Below, piece after piece: positions 24,140 through 33,712 of a DNA stretch of 64,000 nt. Under the pieces are notes generated by a model that was not told the DNA's origin, ran no database searches, and saw nothing but the letters and a program-made list of their open reading frames with translations. How positions within the stretch are numbered: position 1 is the stretch's first letter; each line of letters opens with the position of its first letter. The stretch comes from Undibacterium sp. CCC3.4. GTDB taxonomy: Bacteria > Pseudomonadota > Gammaproteobacteria > Burkholderiales > Burkholderiaceae_D. The translations under genes and the position numbers were made by a program. The stretch is taken from the NCBI RefSeq assembly GCF_034347425.1, contig NZ_CP133779.1:3038001-3102000 (forward strand), given 5' to 3'.

Positions 24140-24331
24140 TTATTTGGCAGCGCTGCCGGTGACGGCACCGACTCCGGCTTTGGTAACATCGACGGCCGTG
24201 CCGACCACCGCGCCGCCAACCTTGACCGTGGTCGCTACCGCTACATCGGCAATCGCCAGAACCGTACAACCATTGAGCGAGAGCATGCATAGTAGGAAAA
24301 ACAAAGGCTTTATACAAGTTTGGTTTTGCAT
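24140..24331 (-). CDS. Small lipoprotein, NF038104-like
   Basis: The 63-residue product starts at one of two adjacent ATGs (24334 or 24331) after GTGAG. A signal segment CIKPLFFLLCMLSLNGC ends in the lipobox LNGC at about residue 22, followed by a short Val/Ala/Gly-rich mature part, ADVAVATTVKVGGAVVGTAV, that could insert as a hydrophobic hairpin. Such short Gly/Val lipoproteins are widespread and uncharacterised. It is between hpnC and the M24 gene on the same strand with short gaps, so it could belong to the hpnC transcript. Confidence 0.7.
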   Translation of the reverse strand: MQNQTCIKPLFFLLCMLSLNGCTVLAIADVAVATTVKVGGAVVGTAVDVTKAGVGAVTGSAAK

Positions 24332-24451
24332 CATCAACTCACGCTCGGGCAGTGGAAAAACTAGGGATAAAGCATACGCGCCACGGTAAAGTGGCTTTTC
24401 CGCCATTATGCGCCAAATTGCGCCGATTCATCCGCGCTTCCTTGCTGAAAT

Positions 24452-25261
24452 TTACATTTTCAGTGCGCGCCACAGCAGTAGCGGCCAATCACTGGCGACG
24501 ATTTTCGGGCGGCGCTGGAATACATCGCCATTGACCGCCTCGATTTTTTCAATGATGCGTAAGCCGCCTTGCACCACCAAGCGTAATTCCCAACCTATCC
24601 GTCCCGGCAAGCGTTTCGCCAGACCACTGCCGGACAGCATCAGTGCATGAGCGCGGCGCGTTTGAAACAACATCAAGGCTTGCCAGGCCGGGTCTTTGGC
24701 GGGGCCGCTGCAGGCGCGCTCGTCCAGCCCGAAGTGCTGCAAGTCTTCGAGGGGAATGTAGATGCGCTGTTTTTTGATATCGATCGCCACGTCTTGCCAA
24801 AAATTAATTAATTGCAAGGCGCTGCAGATTGCATCGGAATCGAGCAGATTTTTTGGGTTGGCGGCACCATACAAATGCAGCATCAGGCAACCGACCGGAT
24901 TGGCCGAGCGGCGGCAATAATCGAGCAAGCTGGCGTAATCGCTATAGCGCGTGGTGGTAACATCTTGCTTGAAGGCATTTAATAAATCGCGCAATGCTGA
25001 CACTGGCAACTGATATTCAGTCATCACGGCGGCCAGTGCCTGAAATAAGGGCTGGCTTGAAACCTGCCCGGCAGCGATGCCATCGAGTTCTTGTTCGTAC
25101 TGTTGCAAAGCCTGCAGGCGCTCGGCTGGGCTGGCATCGCCCTCGTCGGCGAAATCATCGGCGCTGCGGGCGAAGGCGTAGATGGTTTGTACGGCCGGCC
25201 GTAAATGCGGCGGTAACAGCATCGACGCAACTGGGAAATTTTCGTAGTGTTCTGTCGGCAT
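24452..25261 (-). CDS. hpnC: Hydroxysqualene synthase HpnC
   Basis: The 269-residue product converts presqualene diphosphate to hydroxysqualene. It is a squalene/phytoene-synthase fold with the first aspartate motif SADDFADEG at about residues 33-41 and the second WQDVAIDIKKQRIYIP at about 151-166. HYENFPVASMLLPPHLRPAV at the start is typical of HpnC. Together with HpnD and HpnE it makes squalene without the single-enzyme pathway. It is divergent from the RND efflux operon; the ATG at 25261 is preceded by AGGGGAAAT on its strand on the far side of the promoter region. Confidence 0.94.
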   Translation of the reverse strand: MPTEHYENFPVASMLLPPHLRPAVQTIYAFARSADDFADEGDASPAERLQALQQYEQELDGIAAGQVSSQPLFQALAAVMTEYQLPVSALRDLLNAFKQDVTTTRYSDYASLLDYCRRSANPVGCLMLHLYGAANPKNLLDSDAICSALQLINFWQDVAIDIKKQRIYIPLEDLQHFGLDERACSGPAKDPAWQALMLFQTRRAHALMLSGSGLAKRLPGRIGWELRLVVQGGLRIIEKIEAVNGDVFQRRPKIVASDWPLLLWRALKM

Positions 25262-25276
25262 AAGGGGAAATTATTT

Positions 25277-25294
25277 AATGACCGAAAAGTCATT
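25277..25294. promoter_or_regulatory. Palindromic operator candidate, RND operon
   Basis: AATGAC, spacer CGAAAA, GTCATT is a perfect 6+6 palindrome touching the -35 box of the RND promoter. A further GTCATT half-site sits at 25335-25340, just after the -10 box, so a repressor could close over the promoter. TetR-type repressors commonly control such pumps, but no regulator gene is adjacent. Confidence 0.5.
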
Positions 25295-25321
25295 GGCAAA
25301 AGCAAAGGCCTTAATTATAAT
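25293..25321 (+). promoter_or_regulatory. Sigma70-type promoter of the RND operon
   Basis: TTGGCA (25293-25298) and TATAAT (25316-25321) are separated by the ideal 17 bp, giving a leader of about 87 bases before the GTG start. Confidence 0.75.
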
Positions 25322-25414
25322 AACTAACCGTTGAGTCATTTATATTTAAGATTGCTGCTGCGCCTACTTTTCGGCGTTTCAGTCTGAACCGCCAGATAGT
25401 AAAGGAAAACCCCA

Positions 25415-26575
25415 GTGAGCATTGTTGCATCCACCGCCGCGCCATCCCCGCGCCTACCTCATTTACCGCGTGGTCGCGCCGCTGTGCGAGGGGTCAGTCT
25501 GGCGTTTGCCACACTGACCCTCTTGTCGGCCTGTTCCAAGCCAGTCGAAAAAGACGAAGATATTCGTCCGGTCCGTGCCGTGACCGTGCATGCGGCCAGT
25601 GCCGTGGCAGCACTGGAGTTGTCCGGTGAAGTGCGCGCGCGCATAGAGTCGCGGCTAGGTTTTCGGGTGGCTGGCAAGATTATCCACCGCCAAGTCGAGT
25701 TGGGTAGCTTGGTGCGCCGTGGTCAAGTCTTGATGCAACTCGATCCGCAAGATTTGGCGCTGGCACAGACGCAAGCCAAGGCCGCGCTGGCGGCAGCTGA
25801 TAGTAATCGTGAACTGGCGCGCGCAGAGTTGCATCGTTACCAAGAATTGCGTAGCAAAAATTTCGTTGCCGCCGCCGTGCTCGATGCCAAGCAAGTTGCT
25901 TGGCAATCGGCACAGTCGGCTTATGAGCAGGCGCTGGCTGCCCATTCCAGTCAAAGTAATCAAACCGGCTACGCCAGTCTGGTGGCTGATGCCGATGGTG
26001 TGGTGACGAGCATCGATGCCGAAGTCGGTCAAGTGGTGGCGGCTGGCACGCCCGTTATCCGGGTAGCTCAGAAGGGTGAAATGGAAGTGGTGGTTGGTGT
26101 GCCGGAAAATAAAATCAATGGCATTGCGAAAATGAATGATATTCGCGTCAGTCTGTGGGCTGAGCCGGGCAAGACGGTGGCGGGGCGCTTGCGCGAACTA
26201 TCTCCGATTGCCGACCCGGTTACCCGTACTTACAGTGCCAAGGTGGTGCTACCGACCGAAGCGGCCAATGTGCGCCTCGGTATGACGGCGACGGTACGTT
26301 TCGCTCTCGTTACGCCTGATCAAGTGATGCATGTGCCGATGACAGCCTTGCTGCAAGAAAAGGGTAGCGACGCGGTGTGGGTGGTGCGCGATGGCATAGT
26401 CAAGCTGACGCCAGTGCGCGTGCTCGGTGCGCAAGGTGAGGAGGCCTTGGTCGCTGGTGGGCTTGCTGATGGTCAAACCGTGGTCACGGCTGGTGTGCAT
26501 TTCTTAAAGCCGGAGCAACGGGTAACGCTGCTTGGTGCGCCGGCTGCGGCAGCACCAGCGGGAGCGGCGCGATGA
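25415..26575 (+). CDS. RND efflux periplasmic adaptor (membrane fusion lipoprotein)
   Basis: The 386-residue product is the adaptor that links an RND pump to an outer-membrane channel. A signal ending in the lipobox LLSAC (Cys at about residue 40) predicts lipid anchoring in the inner membrane. The biotinyl-lipoyl-like halves (RVAGKIIHRQVELGSLVRRG and DADGVVTSIDAEVGQVVAAG) flank a long alpha-helical hairpin at about 110-180 rich in Ala/Gln. A beta-barrel and membrane-proximal domain follow, then a low-complexity Ala tail. It starts at GTG, with AAAGGA eight bases upstream. The stop overlaps the pump gene by four bases. No outer-membrane channel gene is present, so it must use one encoded elsewhere. 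Confidence 0.93.
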   Translation: MSIVASTAAPSPRLPHLPRGRAAVRGVSLAFATLTLLSACSKPVEKDEDIRPVRAVTVHAASAVAALELSGEVRARIESRLGFRVAGKIIHRQVELGSLVRRGQVLMQLDPQDLALAQTQAKAALAAADSNRELARAELHRYQELRSKNFVAAAVLDAKQVAWQSAQSAYEQALAAHSSQSNQTGYASLVADADGVVTSIDAEVGQVVAAGTPVIRVAQKGEMEVVVGVPENKINGIAKMNDIRVSLWAEPGKTVAGRLRELSPIADPVTRTYSAKVVLPTEAANVRLGMTATVRFALVTPDQVMHVPMTALLQEKGSDAVWVVRDGIVKLTPVRVLGAQGEEALVAGGLADGQTVVTAGVHFLKPEQRVTLLGAPAAAAPAGAAR

Positions 26576-29500
26576 GTGGCGCTTCCGGAGGCTTTAATCT
26601 ATCGCGCTGGGCGCTGGAGCATATCGCGCTGACGCGTTATTTGATGGTAGCACTGCTGTTGGGCGGTATTTTCAGTTTCGGCAAACTGGGCCAAGATGAA
26701 GATCCGCCGTTCACTTTTCGCGCCATGGTGGTCAAAGCGGTCTGGCCCGGTGCCACGGCTTTGCAGATGGCCGATCAGGTGACGGATAAGTTGGAAAAGA
26801 AATTGCAGGAAACCCCGTATATCGACCGTATTCGCAGCTATTCCAAGCCCGGTGAAACCTTGATTACGCTGGAATTGCGTGAATCGACGCCGCCGAAAGA
26901 GGTGCAGCAAGCTTGGTACCAAGTGCGTAAAAAGATGAGCGATATCAAGGATACCCTGCCGCCAGGCGTGATCGGACCGATGTTCAATGATGAATTCGGC
27001 GATACCTATGGTTCTATTTTTGCCCTGTCCGGCGATGGCTTCAGCTACGAGCAAGTACGTGAGTACGGTGACTTCGTGCGGCAGCAATTTTTACGCATCC
27101 CTGGCGTGGCAAAAGTCGAATTATTCGGTGTTCAAGATGAAAAAATTCAAATTGAATTTTCTCAGAAGAAATTTTCTCAACTCGGTATTTCTTTTGATGC
27201 AATCGTCACACAAATCAGTGCGCAAAATGGTGTCGAAGGCACAGGTATCTTGACGACGGCGGCCGATGATCTGCAGGTGCGGGTGTCGGGTGCCTTGATG
27301 CAGGCCAAAGATTTGGAAAATTTGCAGTTGCGCGCGAATGGCACCACCTTCCGTCTCGGCGATTTTGCCACCGTCAAACGACAATACCAAGATCCGCCGC
27401 ACGACACCATGCGCTTCAATGGTAAGGACGTGCTGGGCTTAGGTATTTCGATGGAGAAGGGCGGCAATATTGTCGCACTGGGTACGCATTTACAGGCGAC
27501 GGTCGCGCAGATCAAGGCCAAATTGCCGGTCGGAATACAGCTCGAGCAAGTCAGTAATCAGCCTGATGCGGTGCAGGCCTCGGTGGGGGAATTCGTTCAC
27601 ACCTTGATTGAAGCGGTGATCATCGTGCTGGCAGTCAGCTTTCTCGCACTCGGCTTGCACACCAAGCCATTTCGGCTCGATATCTGGCCTGGTTTGGTGG
27701 TCGGCTTGACGATACCGCTGGTGTTGGCGATCACCTTTTTGTTCATGCATGTGCTTGACATCGACTTGCATAAGATTTCGCTCGGTGCCTTGATCATTGC
27801 GCTGGGCTTGTTGGTCGATGATGCCATCATCGCCGTGGAAATGATGGTGCGCAAGATGGAAGAGGGCTTTTCGCGTTTCGATGCCGCCACCTTTGCCTAT
27901 AGCTCTACCGCCATGCCCATGCTGACCGGTACCTTGATTACCGCTGCCGGATTTTTGCCGATCGGTTTAGCCAAGTCGGCGGCCGGCGAATACACGTTTT
28001 CCATGTTTTCGGTCAATGCTCTGGCCTTGTTGATTTCTTGGTTTGCGGCGGTTTTATTTACGCCTTATCTCGGCTTTCTGCTGCTGAAGGTGAAGCCGCA
28101 TGTGGGTGAGCATGGTCAGCAAGAGCTATTCGATACCCCTTTTTACAGTGCTTTCCGGCGCGCCGTCACCTGGTGTGTCACTTGGCGCAAAACGACCATC
28201 GTGATCACGTTGGCGATCTTCGGTCTCGGTATTTTTGGCTTCAAATTCATCGAGCAACAATTCTTCCCTGACTCGAGTCGGCCAGAGTTGATGGTTGAAA
28301 TGTGGTTGCCGGAAGGCTCTTCTTTCCGCGCTACCGAGGCGCAAACCAAGAAATTCGAAGCCTTCATTAAAAACCAAGAGGGCGTGGCCAGCGTCACCAG
28401 TTACGTCGGTAATGGCAGTCCGCGCTTTTATTTGCCGCTCGATCAGATTTTGCCGCAAACCAATGTGACGCAAATCGTCGTGCTGGCGAAAAATTTGAAG
28501 GCGCGTGAAAGCTTGCGTTTAAAAATTGCCCACATCTTCAAAGTCGATTTTCCGGAAGTGCGTGGGCGCGTCAAATTACTACCGAATGGACCGCCGGTGC
28601 CGTATCCGGTGCAATTCCGTGTGACCGGTTTGGAAGTTGAGCAAGTGCGAAAAATTGCCGACCAAGTCAAGCAAGTCATGCGCCAGAACGCCAATACCTT
28701 GGGCGTGAATGATAACTGGAACGAAGCCATTAAAGTGGTACGTATCGATCTCGATCAGGATAAATTACGTGCTGTCGGTGTTACCTCGCAAATGGTCATG
28801 CGCGCGGCAAACACGATACTGAGCGGTAGCTCGGTAGGGAAATTCCGTGATGGCAACAAGCTGATCGATATGGTCGTGCGGCAGCCACTTGACGAACGCT
28901 CAACCATAGAAGCGCTTGGTAATGCCAATATGCCTACCAGCAGCGGCAAGTCGCTACCTCTGTCGCAATTGGCCACGATTGCACTGGTTTGGGAACCCGG
29001 TGTAGTCTGGCGTGAAGGGCGCGAATGGGCGGTGACGGTGCAATCAGATGTGGTGGATGGCATTCAAGGGCCGACCGTGTCGGCGCAGATTTTACCGGCC
29101 TTGCAAAGCATCATCGCAAGCTTGCCGCCTGGTTATAAAGTCGCGCTGGCCGGTGCGGCTGCCGACAGTGGTAAGGCACAAGATTCCATCGCTGCCAATG
29201 TGCCGCTGGTGGTGTTCATTATCTTTACCCTCTTGATGCTGCAACTGCATAGTTTCTCGCGTGCGCTGTTGGTGTTTTTAACTGGCCCGCTGGGCGTGGC
29301 CGGTGCCGCCATGGCGCTGTTGCTGCTCGGTCGACCATTCGGCTTTGTTGCTCAGCTAGGGGTAATTGCGCTGTTCGGTATGATCATACGTAACTCGGTG
29401 ATATTGATCGATCAGATCGAGCATGATATTGCCGAGGGGACGGCAGCGTGGACGGCGGTGATCGAAGCGGCAGTACGACGCTTCCGGCCGATTATCCTGA

Positions 29501-29664
29501 CCGCTGCCGCTGCGGTGTTGGCCATGATTCCCTTATCGCGTTCGGTATTTTGGGGGCCGATGGCGGTGGCCATCATGGGTGGCTTGATCATTGCGACCGG
29601 CTTGACTTTGCTGTTTCTGCCGGCCTTGTATGCGACCTGGTTTCGGGTTCGTCAGCCAGTCTGA
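26572..29664 (+). CDS. RND efflux pump, inner-membrane transporter
   Basis: The 1030-residue product has the RND two-fold layout: an N-terminal helix (about residues 15-35), a large periplasmic loop, helices 2-6 from about 340, helix 7 near 535, a second periplasmic loop and helices 8-12 near 880-1025. The proton-relay aspartate pair is in LGLLVDDAIIAVEMMVRKME of helix 4. The sequence groups with the shorter HAE1-like pumps paired to lipoprotein adaptors (for example the AcrB/TriC-like class), not with heavy-metal CusA-type pumps, whose charged methionine pairs are not evident. Substrates cannot be read from sequence. It ends the two-gene operon. Confidence 0.94.
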   Translation: MSGASGGFNLSRWALEHIALTRYLMVALLLGGIFSFGKLGQDEDPPFTFRAMVVKAVWPGATALQMADQVTDKLEKKLQETPYIDRIRSYSKPGETLITLELRESTPPKEVQQAWYQVRKKMSDIKDTLPPGVIGPMFNDEFGDTYGSIFALSGDGFSYEQVREYGDFVRQQFLRIPGVAKVELFGVQDEKIQIEFSQKKFSQLGISFDAIVTQISAQNGVEGTGILTTAADDLQVRVSGALMQAKDLENLQLRANGTTFRLGDFATVKRQYQDPPHDTMRFNGKDVLGLGISMEKGGNIVALGTHLQATVAQIKAKLPVGIQLEQVSNQPDAVQASVGEFVHTLIEAVIIVLAVSFLALGLHTKPFRLDIWPGLVVGLTIPLVLAITFLFMHVLDIDLHKISLGALIIALGLLVDDAIIAVEMMVRKMEEGFSRFDAATFAYSSTAMPMLTGTLITAAGFLPIGLAKSAAGEYTFSMFSVNALALLISWFAAVLFTPYLGFLLLKVKPHVGEHGQQELFDTPFYSAFRRAVTWCVTWRKTTIVITLAIFGLGIFGFKFIEQQFFPDSSRPELMVEMWLPEGSSFRATEAQTKKFEAFIKNQEGVASVTSYVGNGSPRFYLPLDQILPQTNVTQIVVLAKNLKARESLRLKIAHIFKVDFPEVRGRVKLLPNGPPVPYPVQFRVTGLEVEQVRKIADQVKQVMRQNANTLGVNDNWNEAIKVVRIDLDQDKLRAVGVTSQMVMRAANTILSGSSVGKFRDGNKLIDMVVRQPLDERSTIEALGNANMPTSSGKSLPLSQLATIALVWEPGVVWREGREWAVTVQSDVVDGIQGPTVSAQILPALQSIIASLPPGYKVALAGAAADSGKAQDSIAANVPLVVFIIFTLLMLQLHSFSRALLVFLTGPLGVAGAAMALLLLGRPFGFVAQLGVIALFGMIIRNSVILIDQIEHDIAEGTAAWTAVIEAAVRRFRPIILTAAAAVLAMIPLSRSVFWGPMAVAIMGGLIIATGLTLLFLPALYATWFRVRQPV

Positions 29665-29672
29665 AAGGCGCG

Positions 29673-29720
29673 GCGCCGCCTTGTGCGGCGCAGCGTAGAG
29701 TTGACGCCAGGCTTTTTTTT
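29673..29720 (+). terminator. Possible terminator after the RND operon
   Basis: GCGCCGC, loop CTTGT, GCGGCGC (29673-29691), but the T run (GGCTTTTTTTT) starts about 20 bases later. The 221 bp from 29665 to the tRNA holds no ORF of note; TAGAAT at 29761-29766 with AAGACA 18 bp upstream is a possible tRNA promoter. Confidence 0.4.
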
Positions 29721-29885
29721 AAGGCAATAAAAAAATAAGACACGCCGCTACAAAATCCAGTAGAATATCGGGCTAGAGTTGTAATGCTACTTGCATGAGA
29801 TTGGGCGACGATTGCTGTTCGGGTCGCCCTTTGTTTTTGTGTAAGTGCTGCCGGTGTTGCCGGCACGCAGCTGTGCACTCATCCC

Positions 29886-29972
29886 GCGAGGATGGCGAAA
29901 TTGGTAGACGCACCAGGTTTAGGTCCTGACGCCAGTAATGGTGTGGGGGTTCGAGTCCCCCTCCTCGCACCA
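29886..29972 (+). tRNA. tRNA-Leu (anticodon TAG)
   Basis: The 87-base class II tRNA has acceptor arm GCGAGGA/TCCTCGC, anticodon loop TTTAGGT in the stem CAGG/CCTG (anticodon TAG, reading CUA and other CUN codons), a long variable arm GACGCCAGTAATGGTGT and T loop GTTCGAGTC, with CCA encoded. It lies 28 bp before tig, probably in the same transcription unit. Confidence 0.97.
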
Positions 29973-30000
29973 CAGAATTTTTACTATTTGGACGATTTTC

Positions 30001-31347
30001 ATGGCAACTGCAGTCGAAACTTTAGATAATTTGGAACGCCGCCTGACGATTTCTTTTCCGGTCGCTGATGTGCAATCGGAAGTTGAAAAACGTTTAAAAG
30101 TGCGTGCACGTTCCGCCAAAGCACCTGGTTTCCGTCCAGGTAAAGTACCGATGAAGATGGTTGCTGCTCAGCATGGCTATCAAGTCGAGAGCGAAGTCTT
30201 GAACGATAAAGTCGGTCAAGCATTCGCCGCAGCCATAGGCGACAGCGGTTTGCGCGTAGCCGGCTATCCTAACATCGAGCCGGTCGCTGCCGAAGCTGCG
30301 GTCGAAGGCGTACTGGGTTTCACTGCAACATTTGAAGTGTATCCGGAAGTGATCGTCGGTGATTTGTCGACTGCTGAAGTTGAGCAAGTTAAGTCCGATG
30401 TTACCGATGTTGAAATTGATAAAACCATCGACATCCTGCGCAAGCAGCGCGTGCATTTCCACGTCAAAGGCGAAGCCGGTGAACATGGTGATGGCGGCGA
30501 GCCGACGGCACAAAACGGCGATCGCACTACGGTTGACTTCGTCGGTAAAATCGACGGCGTCGAATTTGCCGGCGGTAAAGCTGAAGGCTACGCCTTTGTT
30601 TTGGGTGAAGGCCGCATGTTGCCTGAGTTCGAAGCTGCCGCCTTGGGCTTGAAAGCGGGCGAATCGAAAGTATTCGAACTGGCTTTCCCAGCCGACTACC
30701 ACGGTAAAGATGTGGCCGGCAAAACTGCCGAGTTCACTATTACCCTGACGAAACTGGAATGGGCGCACTTGCCAGCCGTTGATGCAGAATTTGCGAAGAC
30801 GCTTGGTGTGGAAGATGGCGATTTGGTGAAGATGCGTACTGACATCAAAGAAAACCTCGAGCGCGAAGTCAAAGGCCGTGTCAAAGCCAAGACTAAAGAA
30901 AGCGTCATGGATGCCTTGGTGAAAGCTGTTGCATTCGACGTGCCGAAAGCCTTGGTTGCACAAGATGGCGAACGTTTGGCTGAAATGACCCGTCAAGACA
31001 TGGCCCAGCGCGGCATGAATGTCACGGACGTGCCATTCCCGCTGGAAATGTTTGCAGCGCAAGCAGAGCGTCGTGTTCGCCTCGGTTTGATCTTGGCTGA
31101 ATTAGTGAAAGCCAATGGCTTGCAAGCAACTTCGGAGCAAATCAAAGCCCAGGTAGAAGATTTCGCGCAAAGTTATGAAGACCCACAACAGGTCGTCAAA
31201 TATTATTTCAGCGATCGTAACCGCTTGGCTGAAGTCGAAGCCCTTGTATTAGAAGAAAACGTCGTCAACTATGTGCTTGGCAAAGCGAAGGTAGCAGATA
31301 AAGCTGTACCGTTCGACGAGCTCATGGGTAACAACGCTCAAGCTTAA
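30001..31347 (+). CDS. tig: Trigger factor
   Basis: The 448-residue product is the ribosome-associated chaperone with peptidyl-prolyl isomerase activity. The N-terminal ribosome-binding region holds the signature [11 protein letters not shown] (G-F-R-x-G-x-x-P, about residues 40-50), the FKBP-type domain lies at about 165-245 ([14 protein letters not shown]) and the C-terminal helical chaperone arms reach the end. The start is the ATG at 30001; an in-frame reading further upstream would run through the tRNA. It heads the conserved tig-clpP-clpX-lon cluster. Confidence 0.97.
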   Translation: MATAVETLDNLERRLTISFPVADVQSEVEKRLKVRARSAKAPGFRPGKVPMKMVAAQHGYQVESEVLNDKVGQAFAAAIGDSGLRVAGYPNIEPVAAEAAVEGVLGFTATFEVYPEVIVGDLSTAEVEQVKSDVTDVEIDKTIDILRKQRVHFHVKGEAGEHGDGGEPTAQNGDRTTVDFVGKIDGVEFAGGKAEGYAFVLGEGRMLPEFEAAALGLKAGESKVFELAFPADYHGKDVAGKTAEFTITLTKLEWAHLPAVDAEFAKTLGVEDGDLVKMRTDIKENLEREVKGRVKAKTKESVMDALVKAVAFDVPKALVAQDGERLAEMTRQDMAQRGMNVTDVPFPLEMFAAQAERRVRLGLILAELVKANGLQATSEQIKAQVEDFAQSYEDPQQVVKYYFSDRNRLAEVEALVLEENVVNYVLGKAKVADKAVPFDELMGNNAQA

Positions 31348-31367
31348 GTTTAAAAAAAGGAAATCAC

Positions 31368-31994
31368 ATGACAGGCATCATCCGCAATTCGGCGTTGGAT
31401 ACAAATATGCTGGGCATGGTGCCTATGGTGGTCGAACAGAGCGGGCGTGGCGAGCGTTCTTACGACATCTATTCGCGTCTGCTCAAAGAACGTGTGATTT
31501 TTTTGGTCGGTCCGGTCAACGACCAGACCGCCAACCTGGTCGTGGCGCAGTTGCTGTTCCTCGAGAGTGAAAATCCGGAAAAAGATATATCTTTATATAT
31601 CAATTCCCCCGGCGGTTCGGTTTCGGCAGGGATGGCGATTTACGATACCATGCAATTCATTAAGCCTGATGTATCCACGCTGTGTACTGGCTTGGCTGCC
31701 TCGATGGGTGCGTTTTTGCTCGCCGCTGGTGCTAAGGGTAAGCGTTTTTCTTTGCCGAACTCGCGCATCATGATTCATCAGCCTTTGGGTGGTGCCCAAG
31801 GGCAGGCGTCGGACATTGAAATTCAAGCGCGTGAAATTTTGTATCTGCGCGAGCGCCTCAACGGTATACTTGCTGAAAAAACCGGTCGTAGCCTCGATCA
31901 GATTGCCAAAGACACCGATCGTGATAATTTCATGTCGGCCGATACGGCAGCTGAGTATGGTTTGATCGATAAAGTTCTCACGCACCGCGTGTGA
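31368..31994 (+). CDS. clpP: ATP-dependent Clp protease proteolytic subunit ClpP
   Basis: The 208-residue serine protease subunit forms two stacked heptamers that degrade substrates delivered by ClpX or ClpA. The catalytic serine is in [11 protein letters not shown], the histidine in MIHQPLGG and the aspartate in DTDRDNFM. The N-terminal propeptide is short ([20 protein letters not shown]). It lies 21 bp after tig with GGAAATCAC upstream, so it is co-transcribed. A terminator-like hairpin follows before clpX. Confidence 0.97.
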   Translation: MTGIIRNSALDTNMLGMVPMVVEQSGRGERSYDIYSRLLKERVIFLVGPVNDQTANLVVAQLLFLESENPEKDISLYINSPGGSVSAGMAIYDTMQFIKPDVSTLCTGLAASMGAFLLAAGAKGKRFSLPNSRIMIHQPLGGAQGQASDIEIQAREILYLRERLNGILAEKTGRSLDQIAKDTDRDNFMSADTAAEYGLIDKVLTHRV

Positions 31995-32011
31995 TTGCTT
32001 GAGTTCAAATG

Positions 32012-32044
32012 AACGCCCGTTACCCAAAAGGTCGGGCGTTTTTT
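32012..32044 (+). terminator. Intrinsic terminator between clpP and clpX
   Basis: AACGCCCG, loop of 13 bases, CGGGCGTT then TTTT. It should separate or attenuate clpP and clpX transcription. Confidence 0.8.
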
Positions 32045-32151
32045 CATTGAATCGGTTTGCCAATTCACCTGCATCAATACCGGTAGCAATGACGTAAACG
32101 GTTTTTGCGGGTAAGATGCATCTTATTGCTATGCAAGCAAGCACCGCAAAT

Positions 32152-32201
32152 GTTGAAAATGACAGATCAGCGTTCCCCCTCATTAACTTTGTTTCTATAC
32201 T
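32152..32201 (+). promoter_or_regulatory. Promoter candidates for clpX
   Basis: Two overlapping possibilities are seen. GTTGAAA (32152-32158) and CCCCCTCA (32175-32182) with 16 bp between resemble the heat-shock sigma32 pattern CTTGAAA-CCCCATnT. Separately, TATACT (32196-32201) ends six bases before the ATG and would give a nearly leaderless transcript. Confidence 0.4.
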
Positions 32202-32207
32202 CGTATC

Positions 32208-33473
32208 ATGCCCGATAAAAAATCCTCCAGTGGTGAAAAGCTGCTCTATTGCTCGTTTTGCGGTAAGAGTCAACATGAGGTTAAAAAACTCATTGCAGGG
32301 CCGTCAGTCTTCATTTGTGATGAATGCATAGATTTATGCAATGACATCATTCGTGATGAAGTCGCCGATATCGATAATATCGCCAGCGCCAGAACCGAAT
32401 TGCCAACGCCGCAGGAAATCACCGAGTTGCTTGATCAATATGTGATCGGGCAAGTTAATGCCAAGCGTATCTTGGCTGTGGCAGTCTACAACCACTACAA
32501 ACGCCTCAAGCATTTGGGTAAAAAAGACGATGTTGAATTGGCCAAGAGTAATATCTTGTTGGTCGGCCCTACCGGTTCCGGGAAAACATTGTTGGCGCAA
32601 ACCTTGGCCCGTATGCTCAATGTCCCGTTCGTGATCGCCGATGCGACCACCTTGACCGAAGCCGGCTATGTTGGCGAAGACGTAGAAAACATTATCCAAA
32701 AATTGCTGCAAAATTGTAATTACGAAGTAGAGCGCGCCCAAAAAGGTATTGTCTACATCGATGAAATCGACAAAATCTCACGCAAATCGGATAATCCTTC
32801 GATTACCCGCGATGTTTCCGGTGAGGGTGTGCAGCAAGCCTTGCTGAAACTGGTAGAGGGCACCATGGCATCGGTGCCACCACAGGGTGGCCGCAAGCAT
32901 CCTAATCAGGATTTCATTCAGATCGACACCACCAACATCATGTTCATCTGTGGCGGTGCCTTCGATGGTTTGGCTAAAATCATTTCCGATCGTTCTGAGC
33001 GCAGCGGCATCGGTTTCTCGGCCAGTGTCAAGAGTCAGACTGAAAGAAGTGCCAGCCAAGTCATGCTTGATGCTGAGCCGCAAGATTTGATTAAATTCGG
33101 TCTGATTCCGGAATTGGTCGGCCGTTTGCCGGTGATTGCTACTTTGAGTGAACTCGATGAAGCGGCTTTGATTCAAATTTTGGTTGAGCCAAAAAATGCC
33201 TTGATCAAGCAATACGGTAAATTGCTGGAAATGGAGGGCACGGAACTCGAGATACGTCCGGCGGCACTGCAAGCGATTGCCAAAAAAGCCATTGCCCGCA
33301 AAACCGGCGCACGCGGTTTGCGTTCTATCCTTGAGCACGCTTTGCTCGACGTCATGTATGACTTGCCGAGTCATCAAAACGTTGAGAAGGTCGTGATCGA
33401 CGAGGGAACCATTACCAATGGTGCCAAGCCTTTGTTGATTTACCACGAAAAAGCGAAAGTTGCTGGTGCCTGA
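32208..33473 (+). CDS. clpX: ATP-dependent Clp protease ATP-binding subunit ClpX
   Basis: The 421-residue AAA+ unfoldase delivers ssrA-tagged and other proteins to ClpP. The N-terminal zinc domain has the C4 set CSFCGKS...CDECIDLC (residues 12-40). Walker A is GPTGSGKT at about 119-126, Walker [10 protein letters not shown] at about 182-190, and the pore loop GYVGEDVE at about 148-155. The IGF-type loop that docks to ClpP is the [11 protein letters not shown] segment near 262-272. Length fits E. coli ClpX (424). Confidence 0.97.
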   Translation: MPDKKSSSGEKLLYCSFCGKSQHEVKKLIAGPSVFICDECIDLCNDIIRDEVADIDNIASARTELPTPQEITELLDQYVIGQVNAKRILAVAVYNHYKRLKHLGKKDDVELAKSNILLVGPTGSGKTLLAQTLARMLNVPFVIADATTLTEAGYVGEDVENIIQKLLQNCNYEVERAQKGIVYIDEIDKISRKSDNPSITRDVSGEGVQQALLKLVEGTMASVPPQGGRKHPNQDFIQIDTTNIMFICGGAFDGLAKIISDRSERSGIGFSASVKSQTERSASQVMLDAEPQDLIKFGLIPELVGRLPVIATLSELDEAALIQILVEPKNALIKQYGKLLEMEGTELEIRPAALQAIAKKAIARKTGARGLRSILEHALLDVMYDLPSHQNVEKVVIDEGTITNGAKPLLIYHEKAKVAGA

Positions 33474-33496
33474 ACAGCATTTGCTGTGATTGATAG

Positions 33497-33523
33497 AAAA
33501 AAGGGAAGAAATTCCCTTTTTTT
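33497..33523 (+). terminator. Terminator after clpX
   Basis: AAAAAAGGGAA, loop GAAA, TTCCCTTTTTTT, starting 23 bp after the clpX stop. Confidence 0.85.
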
Positions 33524-33608
33524 ACGTGCCGAGCCAACGCGTTTTTTTGAATCGCAGTAGAATGAACTCAGACCATGCGTCTGGCTTCCAGTAAAGCTGC
33601 GTAGCCCG

Positions 33609-33633
33609 AGCTGCGCTCTGCGCAGCTTTTTTT
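33609..33633 (+). terminator. Second terminator-like hairpin before lon
   Basis: AGCTGCGC, loop TCT, GCGCAGCT, then seven T, 79 bp before the lon ATG. Two terminators in the clpX-lon gap argue for an independent lon promoter; CTTGTG at 33656 with CCAACATT at 33677 is a weak sigma32-like candidate, so this hairpin may instead end a short leader RNA. Confidence 0.65.
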
Positions 33634-33712
33634 ATGGTTTTTTTTTAACTCTGGGCTTGTGTTTTGGCCTTGTGCGCCAACATTAACAACTAGTATTTTT
33701 GAAAGGTGCGCC

